In this document: piece after piece, positions 52,612 to 61,805 of the stretch
Position numbering within the stretch: the stretch's first letter is position 1
Layout: every line of letters starts with the position of its first letter
Source: Neoasaia chiangmaiensis
GTDB taxonomy: Bacteria; Pseudomonadota; Alphaproteobacteria; Acetobacterales; Acetobacteraceae
DNA length: 64,000 bases
Reading direction: 5' to 3'
NCBI RefSeq assembly: GCF_002005465.1
Contig: NZ_CP014691.1
Span: 2,948,001 to 3,012,000, forward strand
Notes under the pieces: model-generated
Told to the model about the DNA's origin: nothing
The model's input: only the letters and a program-made list of their open reading frames with translations
Database searches by the model: none
Translations under genes and position numbers: made by a program

Positions 52612-53507
52612 ACGAAATCCGGTCCGAACTAGTTGCCGTGCTGATTGCGGTGCAGGACAACGCGCCGATGGTCCTGACGCTGGAGGGTGGCCGCGCCCTG
52701 CCGTCAGGCCCGCTGGAGATGGCGCACCGGTCGCTGCAAACGGGGATGCGACTTTGGGTCGAGCAGCAGACCGGCCATCGGCTCGGGCATGTCGAGCAGC
52801 TTTATACGTTCGCCGATGCCCCGGACGATCAGGAAACGCGGCTGATCCGCATCTCCTATATGGCGCTCACGCGGATGGATGCCGACAGCAGCGGCTGGCG
52901 GGGATGGTATGCATTCTTCCCGTGGGAGGATCAGTCATCCGAGGAAGGCGAGCAGCGCCGGATGGACATTGGCGCCTGTCTGCGGCCCTGGAACGACGCT
53001 GCGCCGACGCCGCTGCGTGAGGGCCGGTTGCTGCGCATGGCGCAGGCGTTCGGATTGGATGGCCATGCCTGGGACGATGAACTCGTGCTCCAGCGGTATG
53101 AGTTGCTGTGGGAGGCTGGGCTTGTGCCGGAGTCGCCGCGATATGTGGCCAGTGAGGGCGGTGCCGGGATCGGCGGAATGGCCATGATGCGCGATCATCG
53201 GCGAATTCTGGCAACCGCGATGGCGCGGTTGCGGGCCAAAATCCGTTATCGGCCGGTGATCTTCGAATTGATGCCGGAGCGCTTCACGTTGCTCCAGCTT
53301 CAGCAGACGGTGGAGGCCGTGGCGGGGCGCGTGTTGCACAAGCAGAACTTCCGGCGACTGATTCAGCAGCAGGCGCTCGTCGAGGAGACACCGGACATGG
53401 CGATGGATCTGCCGGGGCGTCCGGCACGCCTGTTCCGTTTCCGCCGGGAGGTGATCGGGGCCCGTCAGGCGGCGGGATCGAAGCTGCCGATCATCCGACC
53501 TGTCTGA
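52608..53507 (+). CDS. NrtR-like regulator (degenerate NUDIX + winged helix)
   Basis: 299 residues. N-terminal NUDIX-like domain (about 1-165) whose box is degenerate (GMRLWVEQQTG in place of REL-x-EE), consistent with ligand binding and not catalysis. C-terminal winged-helix domain (about 205-290): FELMPERFTLLQLQQTVEAV followed by NFRRLIQQQALVEET. This is the architecture of NrtR, which senses ADP-ribose/NAD-related ligands. ATG overlaps the hyfI stop, so it is made with the [4Fe-4S] subunit. Could regulate this cluster or NAD metabolism. Confidence 0.82.
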   Translation: MNEIRSELVAVLIAVQDNAPMVLTLEGGRALPSGPLEMAHRSLQTGMRLWVEQQTGHRLGHVEQLYTFADAPDDQETRLIRISYMALTRMDADSSGWRGWYAFFPWEDQSSEEGEQRRMDIGACLRPWNDAAPTPLREGRLLRMAQAFGLDGHAWDDELVLQRYELLWEAGLVPESPRYVASEGGAGIGGMAMMRDHRRILATAMARLRAKIRYRPVIFELMPERFTLLQLQQTVEAVAGRVLHKQNFRRLIQQQALVEETPDMAMDLPGRPARLFRFRREVIGARQAAGSKLPIIRPV

Positions 53508-53519
53508 GCGACGCGATCC

Positions 53520-55682
53520 CTAGTGCCGGAGGGGATCGGTCCCGGTTTCGACCGGGATCATCAGGGTGGCGCGCAGGCCCGGATACAGGGGGTCGTAATT
53601 GAGTGTCCCGGACAGGCTGCCGACGATCGCGCGCATCATGCGCGTGCCGAAGCCGTTCCGCTCGGCATCCGCCATGGCGACGCCGCTATCGGAGACGGAG
53701 AGCGTCAGGCGGTTCTGGACCTGTTTCATATTGATATCGATCGGGCCGGACTGACCACCGTAGGCATATTTGCTGATGTTGATGACCAGTTCCGTCACGA
53801 TCAGCCCGATATTGATCGCACGGTCGGCGGAGATCATCACCGGCATCATCGACAAGGTCAGCTTGCGCCGCCATTCCGGCCCGATGGAGGAGCAGAGCTC
53901 ATCGCAGAGTTCGTCGAGATAGCGCGATAGATCGATCGTGCCCAGATGATCGTCACGATAGAGACGGCGGTGAACGAGGCCGATGGCGGCGATGCGGCGC
54001 TGGGCCTCCGCCAGCGAGAGGGCGGTTTCCTCATTGTTCGACGCGCGGGCCTGAAGCTTGAGGAACGATGCCACCAGTTGCAGGCTGTTCTGCACGCGGT
54101 GATTCACCTCGCGGATCAGGAAATCCTTTTGCTGGATCAGGCTGTCGCGCTCGCGAAGCGACGCGTTCAGCGAGTTGTTCAGTTCGCGCAACTGCTGATT
54201 CTGATTGTGCGCGATGAGGTGGCGGCGGAGGCGGCGGGCGCCCTGAACCTGTTCGCTGTCCCAGCGCGGTGCCAGTCCGCGCACCGTCTCGCGCCATGTC
54301 TCGAACGACTGGCGGGGACGGAGCATTTCATTGGGATCCGTGGGGATATTCTTGTGAGGATGTCCCGCCCATTTCAGAACCTCCACGATCTCCGCGCGCA
54401 GCCAAAGCAGCATGATCGGTTTCGGGAATGGCAGGTTGATCGCGAGAACGCCAGCGGTGCGGTCCGGGAAGTCATCTGCCGGCGGATAGACGCTCGACAG
54501 GGCGTGTGTCGCGAAGATGCCGGATTCGTTATGGGTTGCGATCCATTTTACAAGCTTGCGAAGATCGGCGGGTGAGGGGCATTCGCGTTGGCATAGGACC
54601 TCCTCTTCCGAGACGATGGCGAAGCCGTCCGTCGGAAAGACCAGACGAAGGTCGTCCGCGACGTTCTCGATCATTTTCAGGCTGCTGAGGGAGAGATCGA
54701 TCCGCGTATCCAGCGCTTCCACCGCATTACGGATCCGCAGGCGCTCCTGATAGGTCAGCAGCTCTTCCTTGCCGCGCAACTGGCGTGACAGCACGCCGGC
54801 CAGCATGCTGCATGCGTTGCGCGTGCCCTCGTCCATGAAATGCGGCGTGCGGTGATGGCAGGCGATCAGCCCCCAGAGCATGCCGTCGATCACGATCGAG
54901 ACGGAGGCGGAAGCGCCGACCCCCATATTCTTGAGATACTGGATATGGATCGGGGACACGCTGCGCAGTGCGGCATCGCTCATGTCCAACCCCGACAGGC
55001 CGTCGTTTTCCGGGCGCAGCGGCGCGGGGATGTAATCGACGTCGGGGATGGTCCGGATACGATTGCGCAGGTAAAGGGCCCGCGCCTGATGGGGGATATC
55101 GGTGCTGGGAAAGTGATGGTTGATTAGCGACGGCATCGCATCGTCGCGCGCTTCCGCCAGCACTTCGCCGCTACCGTCCTCGGCAAAACGATAGACCATC
55201 ACCCGGTCGAAACCTGTCAGCCGCCGGAAATTCTCGGCGGCCAGATGACAGATCGGCTGAATGTCGGCGCATCGTTCGAACTGCGTGGCGCACTCGTCGA
55301 TCTGGGCCAGTACGGCGCGCGCCGACATGCGTTCCGGTGCGACCGGTTCGAGTTCGATCAGGAAACAGGCGCCCGAGGTGAGGCAGCTGGCCGTCCATTC
55401 CCTGTCCGTCCGGGTGCGCACGGTGATGGAACCCAGCGTTATCGCAAGCGTGTCGGGGTCGAGCGGTTGATCCAGCCCCAGCACGGAGGCCAGCGACTGC
55501 CCGAGCCAGGTCGGCTGGAGCACGTCCTCGATCGCGCCGGCGCCACCACGGATGATGAGCGCCTGATCGGCGACAAGGAGGATGCCGTGCGGCTGGATCG
55601 CATCCGGGCGATGGATAGGTTCGCGGTCGCAGGCTGTCAGCAGCGCTTCTTCAAGCGATGCGGCAGGCGATCCGAACGTCAT
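53520..55682 (-). CDS. Bacteriophytochrome-type sensor histidine kinase
   Basis: 720 residues. PAS-GAF-PHY photosensory module and a HisKA_2/HWE-type kinase. Cys18 lies in TACDREPIHRPDAIQPHG, the biliverdin-linking position of bacteriophytochromes. The GAF carries FPSTDIPHQARALY (a variant of PASDIP). PHY domain about 320-480. Phospho-acceptor His528 in REVNHRVQNSLQL and ATP-site ELVINISKYAYGG. Red/far-red light sensor by family. No response regulator, and no heme oxygenase to make biliverdin, is encoded in the window. Start ATG 55682 lacks a clear ribosome binding site; GTG 55757 would add 25 residues. Confidence 0.88.
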   Translation of the reverse strand: MTFGSPAASLEEALLTACDREPIHRPDAIQPHGILLVADQALIIRGGAGAIEDVLQPTWLGQSLASVLGLDQPLDPDTLAITLGSITVRTRTDREWTASCLTSGACFLIELEPVAPERMSARAVLAQIDECATQFERCADIQPICHLAAENFRRLTGFDRVMVYRFAEDGSGEVLAEARDDAMPSLINHHFPSTDIPHQARALYLRNRIRTIPDVDYIPAPLRPENDGLSGLDMSDAALRSVSPIHIQYLKNMGVGASASVSIVIDGMLWGLIACHHRTPHFMDEGTRNACSMLAGVLSRQLRGKEELLTYQERLRIRNAVEALDTRIDLSLSSLKMIENVADDLRLVFPTDGFAIVSEEEVLCQRECPSPADLRKLVKWIATHNESGIFATHALSSVYPPADDFPDRTAGVLAINLPFPKPIMLLWLRAEIVEVLKWAGHPHKNIPTDPNEMLRPRQSFETWRETVRGLAPRWDSEQVQGARRLRRHLIAHNQNQQLRELNNSLNASLRERDSLIQQKDFLIREVNHRVQNSLQLVASFLKLQARASNNEETALSLAEAQRRIAAIGLVHRRLYRDDHLGTIDLSRYLDELCDELCSSIGPEWRRKLTLSMMPVMISADRAINIGLIVTELVINISKYAYGGQSGPIDINMKQVQNRLTLSVSDSGVAMADAERNGFGTRMMRAIVGSLSGTLNYDPLYPGLRATLMIPVETGTDPLRH

Positions 55683-55946
55683 GTGCTTCGGTGCCGTCAA
55701 GGCCGCGTTCCGGCATTCTTCTTGGCATGAGCCGGCATGGACAGCTGCCTTTACCACGTTAAGTTCTTACTATGTTCGAGCATTAGAGACGCTGCGGCCA
55801 ATCTGTCAAATAACGTTCGCTGAACACTACGGACGTAACGCACTTTCACGCCGTGGTCAGGCAGCGGGGCGAAAACCGTTGCCGCGCGGTGGGCGATGGG
55901 CCATAGGCGGTCGGGCCTCTGACTTCTGGAACTGACCCTGCGCGAT

Positions 55947-58235
55947 ATGATCCGAATTGCCCGACCCCGCCGGTCGTTACCGTTCGTCCTCGTTATCAGC
56001 GTGCTCCTGCCCATCGTATTGCCCGTGAGGGTGTCGATGGCGGCCGCCGGGGGCAGGGTCGTGCCGCATCCGGCGCATAAGAAGCATCCGCTTCCCAAGG
56101 CGGAATCCATCGAGGTGAGCGGCATTCGTCGTGCCTTCACCCATGGCGCGGCGCAGCATCTGCCGGATGCCGATACGCGCCTGACGGCGGAGCGCCTGAC
56201 CGAGCGCGGGGTCGTCGATCTGCGTGGGCTGGAACGCGTGGCGCCCAACCTGACGATCCAGAGCATCAACGGCACGGCGTCGACCAATTTCTATCTGCGG
56301 GGTATCGGCTTCAACGACTTCACGCAGAACAACATGGGCCCTGTGCTGGCCTATTTCGACGATGTCCCGTTCGCCTACTCGACCATGAGCAGCGGCCTGA
56401 TGTTCGACATGGCGGACGTGACCGTCACGCCGGGGCCGGTCGGCACGCAGCATGGCCAGTCCGATAGTGGCGGTGAGATCCGCCTGCGGACGAACGATCC
56501 GACGGACAGTTTCCATTACGGCGCCAGCCAGGACATTGCCTCCTATGCGCGCAGCCGCAGCGAGGCTTATGTTTCCGGTCCGATCGCTGATGGGTTGAGT
56601 TTCCGGCTGGCAGGGCAGACGCGGCACGGTGGCGGCTGGCAGACCGATCCGCTGAATGGCGATCATCTGGGTGATGCCGACGAATGGGCATTGCGGGGAA
56701 AGCTCAGATGGCAGCCGGACAGCCGCACGACGATCATGCTCTCCGGCCATGTGGTGCAGGACAACAGTGAGGTGGTCGGTGCCGTGCCGATTCATCGGCT
56801 GATCGGAGGGGCGGCCCTGCCAACGGTCGGGTGGCAGCAGAGCGAATGGTCGGCGCGCCCGGAATTCACCCGGCTGATCGGTCGCAAGGACGGTCTCAAG
56901 CCCAGCGAGCACAACTGGTTCTGGGGCTGGGACCTCAACGTGCGGCACGATTTCGGGCCAGTGACCCTGACCTCGATCAGCGCTTTCGAAACGGAGCGGG
57001 AGGGCGAATATACCGATCAGGACGCCACGGCCGCCGCGCAGGCCGATACGTATCGGACCGTGAACGCCAATGCGTTCACGCAGGAACTGCGCCTATCGAA
57101 TTCGCACCCCGACGATCGGCTGCAATGGGTGATCGGCGCATTCTATCAGCACACACGCATGAACCAGCGCTTCTTCTTCGATTATACCGATTACGTTCCG
57201 GCGCGCGGGTATCTTCAGGCCACCAGCTTCGGGATGGATCAGGAAAGCACGTCCGAGTTCGGGCATGTCAGCTACCGTTTGCCGAAGCATGTCACGATTT
57301 TCGGCGGGCTGTTGCACGAGATCGACGACCGTTCGATCACCGGGTTGCAGTCGGAGATCTTCGGACGTTCGGTGACCAATTTCCATGCCGAGAGCACAGC
57401 CGCCGCGCAGTTCGCGGGGCAGGTCGGGGTTTCGTGGCAGGCGGCAAGGAACGTGCTGCTCTATTACAAGATGAGCAAGGGGTTCAAACCCGGCGGGTTC
57501 ACGGCCAACAACACGCAGCTTCAGGCGCAGCTCGCCCCGTTCAGGCCGGAAACGGTCCTGACCTATGAGCTGGGCCTGAAAAGCGACCCGATCCCGAACC
57601 GGCTGCGGATCAACGCGGCGGCGTTCTACAATGATTTCCACAATCAGCAGATTCTCGGGACGGTCCTGATTCCGAATTACGGACCGTTGAGCCAGCTGAC
57701 GAATGCGCCCAAGTCCGAGAGCTGGGGTTTCGAGGGCACGCTGGACATCCATCCGTTCCGTCATCTGTTCCTGACCCAGAATCTCGGTTGGCAGCGCGGT
57801 AATTTCCAGGATTTCCCGACGGTCAACCGTGCCAGGACAAATGCCTATTATGCGAAGACGGGCATGTGGCGGGCGATCAACGACAATTTCTCCGGCGTGG
57901 ACAACGGTCAGCCGAAGTTGACGCTCAACGGTCAGGCCGACTGGCGACAGGCGTTGTCGCCACGTTACGGCCTGGAGTTCGGGCCGGACTGGAGCTATCG
58001 CGGGGCACAGGCGCTGACGCCCGGTGGCACGGGTTTCTATCGCCTGCCGCCGTATTTCCTGCTGGGCGCGCATATGACGTTGCGGCCATCGAACGAGCAC
58101 TGGCAGGCGACGATCTATGCGACGAACATTCTGGATCGCCACTATTATACGAGCGGCGGCCAGGCGACGACGGTCTATATGTATATACCCGGCGCACCGC
58201 GTTTCATCGGCGGCCGAATTTCCTGCGGGTTCTGA
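55947..58235 (+). CDS. TonB-dependent outer-membrane receptor
   Basis: 762 residues. Signal peptide about 1-33 (LPFVLVISVLLPIVLPVRVS), then a short His/Lys-rich segment (PHPAHKKHPLPKAE), the plug domain (about 50-190, NFYLRGIGFNDFTQNNMGP) and a barrel ending GGRISCGF. Transports an unknown ligand through the outer membrane with TonB-ExbBD energy. The ribosome binding site is weak. Convergent with the M16 peptidase gene; a 10-bp hairpin lies between them. Confidence 0.9.
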   Translation: MIRIARPRRSLPFVLVISVLLPIVLPVRVSMAAAGGRVVPHPAHKKHPLPKAESIEVSGIRRAFTHGAAQHLPDADTRLTAERLTERGVVDLRGLERVAPNLTIQSINGTASTNFYLRGIGFNDFTQNNMGPVLAYFDDVPFAYSTMSSGLMFDMADVTVTPGPVGTQHGQSDSGGEIRLRTNDPTDSFHYGASQDIASYARSRSEAYVSGPIADGLSFRLAGQTRHGGGWQTDPLNGDHLGDADEWALRGKLRWQPDSRTTIMLSGHVVQDNSEVVGAVPIHRLIGGAALPTVGWQQSEWSARPEFTRLIGRKDGLKPSEHNWFWGWDLNVRHDFGPVTLTSISAFETEREGEYTDQDATAAAQADTYRTVNANAFTQELRLSNSHPDDRLQWVIGAFYQHTRMNQRFFFDYTDYVPARGYLQATSFGMDQESTSEFGHVSYRLPKHVTIFGGLLHEIDDRSITGLQSEIFGRSVTNFHAESTAAAQFAGQVGVSWQAARNVLLYYKMSKGFKPGGFTANNTQLQAQLAPFRPETVLTYELGLKSDPIPNRLRINAAAFYNDFHNQQILGTVLIPNYGPLSQLTNAPKSESWGFEGTLDIHPFRHLFLTQNLGWQRGNFQDFPTVNRARTNAYYAKTGMWRAINDNFSGVDNGQPKLTLNGQADWRQALSPRYGLEFGPDWSYRGAQALTPGGTGFYRLPPYFLLGAHMTLRPSNEHWQATIYATNILDRHYYTSGGQATTVYMYIPGAPRFIGGRISCGF

Positions 58236-58242
58236 AAGGCCT

Positions 58243-58270
58243 ACCCGTCGCGGCGCGCGTCGCGACGGGT
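58243..58270. terminator. 10-bp intergenic hairpin between TonB receptor and M16 peptidase
   Basis: ACCCGTCGCG (58243-58252) / CGCGACGGGT (58261-58270) with an 8-nt loop, only 7 bp past the receptor stop. Very GC-rich, without a U-tract; probably a bidirectional terminator-like element. Confidence 0.5.
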
Positions 58271-58278
58271 GGCGAGGA

Positions 58279-60969
58279 TCAGCCCGGGGTCGGGCCGCGC
58301 ACGATCTGTGAGAGGTCCTGAGGGCGGACCCACTGGCGGTAGGCCTTGCTGACGGCATCCGGCGTCATGGCGAAAATGGCGCGTGCCTTGCGGTCCTGTT
58401 CGTCCAGCGGCAAGCCGAGATTGACGTAGGACAGATACAGGCCGGCGAGATCGTCGAAGCTCGCGCGGCTCATCGGCATGCCGCGCAGCATCGAGGCCTT
58501 GGCGCTGGCCAGTTCGTCCGCCGAGACGGGCTGGGACTGCATCGTTTTCAGTTCGCCGATCGCGGCGGTGCGGGCGAGATGCACCTTGTTGGGATCGGCA
58601 CCGAAGGCCATCAGGAACGCGCCGCGCTGCCGCGACCATTCGAACGCGCTTTCGGCGGAGTATGCGTAGCCGGTGCGCACGCGCAGATCCTGCATGAGAC
58701 GGGAGGCGAAGCCGCTGCCCAGGATCTCGTTGCCGACCGCAAGGGCATAGCGGTCCGGATTGCCGATGCCGCTGCCGACGTTTTCAAGAAGATAGACCTC
58801 ATCCTGCAGGCGGCCGCCGTCGGGCACCGTGATCGCGGCCGATTTGCTCAGCGGGCGCTGAGGCAGATCGACGACGGGCTTCGGCCCTTCGGCCTTCCAT
58901 CCGCCGAATTCGCGTGCAATGGCGTCGCGTGCCTGTTCGGGCGCGATATCGCCGACGACGACGATGGTCGTCAGGTCCGGGCGATAGGTGTGACGATAGT
59001 AATCCTGCACGTCCGCCAGCGTGGCGCCGGAGACCGATTGCGGAGAGACTTCCCGGAGGCTGGGATCGGTCGGCTGGTTGAGGGCGTGAAGGCTCGCGCG
59101 CTGGAAGCGATAACCGGGCGACTGGAGAACGCCGGGGAGTTCCGATACGGTCTGGTGCTGCAGGACCGCGAAGGCCTGCGCCGGGAAGGCCGGGTGCAGT
59201 TCGTTGTCGGCCAGGATCGACAGGGTCCTGTCGAATGCCGGCGTGAGGCTGCTCATCGAGAAGCTGGGCCCTGCCGCGGCCTCGGCGGCGAGGGCGTCGA
59301 GGTCAGCGGCCAGCGTCAACCGGTCGCGCGTCTTGCTGCCGAAAAGGAAGAGCTGTGATGTCAGACGCGCCACGCCTTCCTTGCCCTTGGGCTGTTGCAG
59401 GTCGTCATTATGCCGGATGAGGCCGAAGAGCTTCACGGTGTGACTGACATGTTCAGGCTGCACGAGGATATGCAGTCCGTTCGGCAGCGTATAGGCGGTT
59501 GGCAATGTCGTGGCCGGTGGCAGGTTCAGGGCCGATATTTCCTTCTGCGCCCATTCCGGAAGCTGGACGGGATGATTGGGCGGCGTGATGAAATTCTCCG
59601 CTGCCTTGCCCTGCATCGCGGCCGGATTGGGCGAATCCGTGGGTGTCAGGATGCCGGTCAGCGCATGGTCCGGATCGAGCAGTCTGGCCGCGAGGGCATT
59701 CACCTGTTCCGGCGTGACGCGCTGGAAGGCCTGCACGAGACCCGCGGGGGAATCGAGGCCGTTCAGCGACATTGCCGTCGCCCAGCTTTCCGTCAGGTCG
59801 GTGATGCTGTCGGCATTGAATTCCAGATTGGCGATTTCCTTGCGTCTGGCCGCGTCGACGAGGGCTGACGGCACGCCGTGGGCGCGGATGTCGGCCAGCA
59901 CGGCGCGCACGCTCGCCAGCAGTGCCTTGGGATCCTGCCCCTTGGGGAACGCTGCCAGCGCCACGCCGCTGCCGGCCTGTGCACAGGCGCTGTAATCGAA
60001 CTCCGTTTGCAGCGCCTTGCCCTGTGGCACGAGCGCGAACAGCGCACCGCGCTGACTGCCGAGCGCATCCGCCAGGATTTGGGCGGTGGCGTAGTCGGGG
60101 TCGCGTGCGCCGGGCATTTGGAAGGCGATCGTCAGGAAGCCCGCGCCCAGATCGCTGTCGAGATGGATGGTCTGGGCCTGGAAGGGACGGAGCTTCACGG
60201 TCGGGGCGGGTGGCAGCGGGTGGCCGGGCAGGCTGCCGAACTGCTCCTTCACGCGCGCCAGGGTAGATTGTGGGTCGACATCGCCGACGATCAGCAGGAT
60301 CGCGTTATTGGGTTGATACCATGCGTCGTAGAAGCGGCGGAGGAGATGGGCGTCCGTCTTCTCGAAGGAAGGGCGCGTGCCCAGGGCGTCGTGTTCGTAG
60401 GGCGTGCCGGCAAAGAGAATGGCGTTCTGCTGGACGAGATACCGCTCGATCGGCGAGGAAAGATCGCGGGAGACCTCCTGTTCGATCGCGCCGCGTTCGT
60501 GGTCCCAGTCGGCTTCGGACAACAGGGCGCCGCGCATCCTGTCGGCTTCCAGATGCAGCAGCAGGTCCAGATTCTGGGCCGGCGCCTGGAAATAGAACTG
60601 CGTCGTGTCCTCGGTCGTGAAGGCGTTGTTGTTATTGCCGATCCGCGCACTCAGCGTCGACAGCTGATCGCGGCCCAACTGCCGCGCACCGTTGAACATC
60701 ATATGTTCCAGCGCGTGTGCCGTGCCCGGAAAGCCATCTGGCGCGGCAGCCGAACCGGCGAGGTAGATGACCTGCGTCTGCACGACGGGGGCGAGGCGAT
60801 CCGGAACGATGACCACCCGCAGGCCGTTCGGCAGGGTCGCGCGGACGGCGCTGTCCATGGCCGTGGCGGCCTCTGCTGCGGGGAGCGCCATAGCGCCGAT
60901 GCCGATCGCCAGCCCGGCCAGAAGAAGTCGACGGCGCCATACGCCGCTACGAAGTGCCAGCAGGGTCAT
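58279..60969 (-). CDS. Two-domain M16 zinc metallopeptidase (PqqL/insulinase-like), exported
   Basis: 896 residues. Signal peptide about 1-35 (LLLAGLAIGIGAMALPAAEA). N-terminal active half: inverted zinc motif HALEH (residues 85-89) with the third ligand Glu in ERGAIEQEVSRD. The C-terminal half (about 480-896) repeats the fold without the motif. The two halves form a clamshell that degrades peptides. GGAG precedes the ATG. Periplasmic; substrate unknown. Confidence 0.92.
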   Translation of the reverse strand: MTLLALRSGVWRRRLLLAGLAIGIGAMALPAAEAATAMDSAVRATLPNGLRVVIVPDRLAPVVQTQVIYLAGSAAAPDGFPGTAHALEHMMFNGARQLGRDQLSTLSARIGNNNNAFTTEDTTQFYFQAPAQNLDLLLHLEADRMRGALLSEADWDHERGAIEQEVSRDLSSPIERYLVQQNAILFAGTPYEHDALGTRPSFEKTDAHLLRRFYDAWYQPNNAILLIVGDVDPQSTLARVKEQFGSLPGHPLPPAPTVKLRPFQAQTIHLDSDLGAGFLTIAFQMPGARDPDYATAQILADALGSQRGALFALVPQGKALQTEFDYSACAQAGSGVALAAFPKGQDPKALLASVRAVLADIRAHGVPSALVDAARRKEIANLEFNADSITDLTESWATAMSLNGLDSPAGLVQAFQRVTPEQVNALAARLLDPDHALTGILTPTDSPNPAAMQGKAAENFITPPNHPVQLPEWAQKEISALNLPPATTLPTAYTLPNGLHILVQPEHVSHTVKLFGLIRHNDDLQQPKGKEGVARLTSQLFLFGSKTRDRLTLAADLDALAAEAAAGPSFSMSSLTPAFDRTLSILADNELHPAFPAQAFAVLQHQTVSELPGVLQSPGYRFQRASLHALNQPTDPSLREVSPQSVSGATLADVQDYYRHTYRPDLTTIVVVGDIAPEQARDAIAREFGGWKAEGPKPVVDLPQRPLSKSAAITVPDGGRLQDEVYLLENVGSGIGNPDRYALAVGNEILGSGFASRLMQDLRVRTGYAYSAESAFEWSRQRGAFLMAFGADPNKVHLARTAAIGELKTMQSQPVSADELASAKASMLRGMPMSRASFDDLAGLYLSYVNLGLPLDEQDRKARAIFAMTPDAVSKAYRQWVRPQDLSQIVRGPTPG

Positions 60970-61128
60970 TCATGTCTCCGCGTTACAAAAGCCGGCGCAA
61001 TCTAAACCCGAGCCTTCGTCTGCTGTCCATGCACCGTATGTGCGACCGCAACGATCGTTCGGCAGGCTTGCGGCGGATATGGCGAAAAACAGATGCGGGA
61101 AATGGGATTTCACGTTAAGGTCCAGCAT

Positions 61129-61677
61129 ATGTCCATTATCGATCGCATCAATCAGGCCGATGCCTGGTTGCTCGACCATATCTTCCAGCCCATCTCCGAC
61201 CGCCTGCCGGAACGTCTGCCCGCCGTGGACGTGGGGATGAGCTGCCAGCTTGGCGCTATTCTCTTCTATGGCGCGTCGATCGCCCTGATGATTATCGTCG
61301 GGCATATGTCGCTTGGCGATGCGATGTTCAATCTGTTGGTCTGGTGCGTCGGGCTGGCGTTTTTCGTTGGCATCAACCGCGCCCGGCCGCTTGTCAAAGC
61401 CGGGCAGGCGAACCCGCTCCGGCCCATGCTGGCCGGCATGCGGCCGCTTTCCATTCCCTTCATGCTGATGGCGGCGTGGCAGGGCGCCGACGCGCCGCCC
61501 AATCTCGTGATGGCATCGTGGTTCATGACGCTATCGGACGTTGTCTTTGTGCTTGGTCTCTATCTGATCTCCTGCCAGCCGAGACCGCCATCGCGACGCA
61601 CTGTGAAGAACAGGCGCGCAGTGCTGACGCCGCTTGAAGGCGGATTGAGCGGGACGTCGCGACGCGAAGTGATCTGA
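61129..61677 (+). CDS. Small membrane protein of unknown function
   Basis: 182 residues. Helical N-terminus (IIDRINQADAWLLDHIFQPI) then about four membrane segments (LGAILFYGASIALMIIVGHM, FNLLVWCVGLAFFVGI, IPFMLMAAW, WFMTLSDVVFVLGLYLI) and a basic C-terminal tail. ATG 61129 has AAGG 8 nt upstream. No family recognised. Confidence 0.68.
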   Translation: MSIIDRINQADAWLLDHIFQPISDRLPERLPAVDVGMSCQLGAILFYGASIALMIIVGHMSLGDAMFNLLVWCVGLAFFVGINRARPLVKAGQANPLRPMLAGMRPLSIPFMLMAAWQGADAPPNLVMASWFMTLSDVVFVLGLYLISCQPRPPSRRTVKNRRAVLTPLEGGLSGTSRREVI

Positions 61678-61805
61678 TTCCAGCAACGTGGCGAAGGTAA
61701 TTTGATATAGTCTGATACACGGCATTCAGGCATAAGGTCCTTCATACGCCCGTTGCGATCCCGACGCGCCCAATGGCGTCATCGGAAGGAAATCTCAGTT
61801 AGCGC

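Noticed and set aside
55800-55830. GTTCGCTGAAC as a LexA-type site upstream of the TonB receptor at 55947
   Set aside because: It is a short GTTC/GAAC palindrome with a 3-nt centre; the alphaproteobacterial LexA site is a direct GTTC-N7-GTTC repeat.
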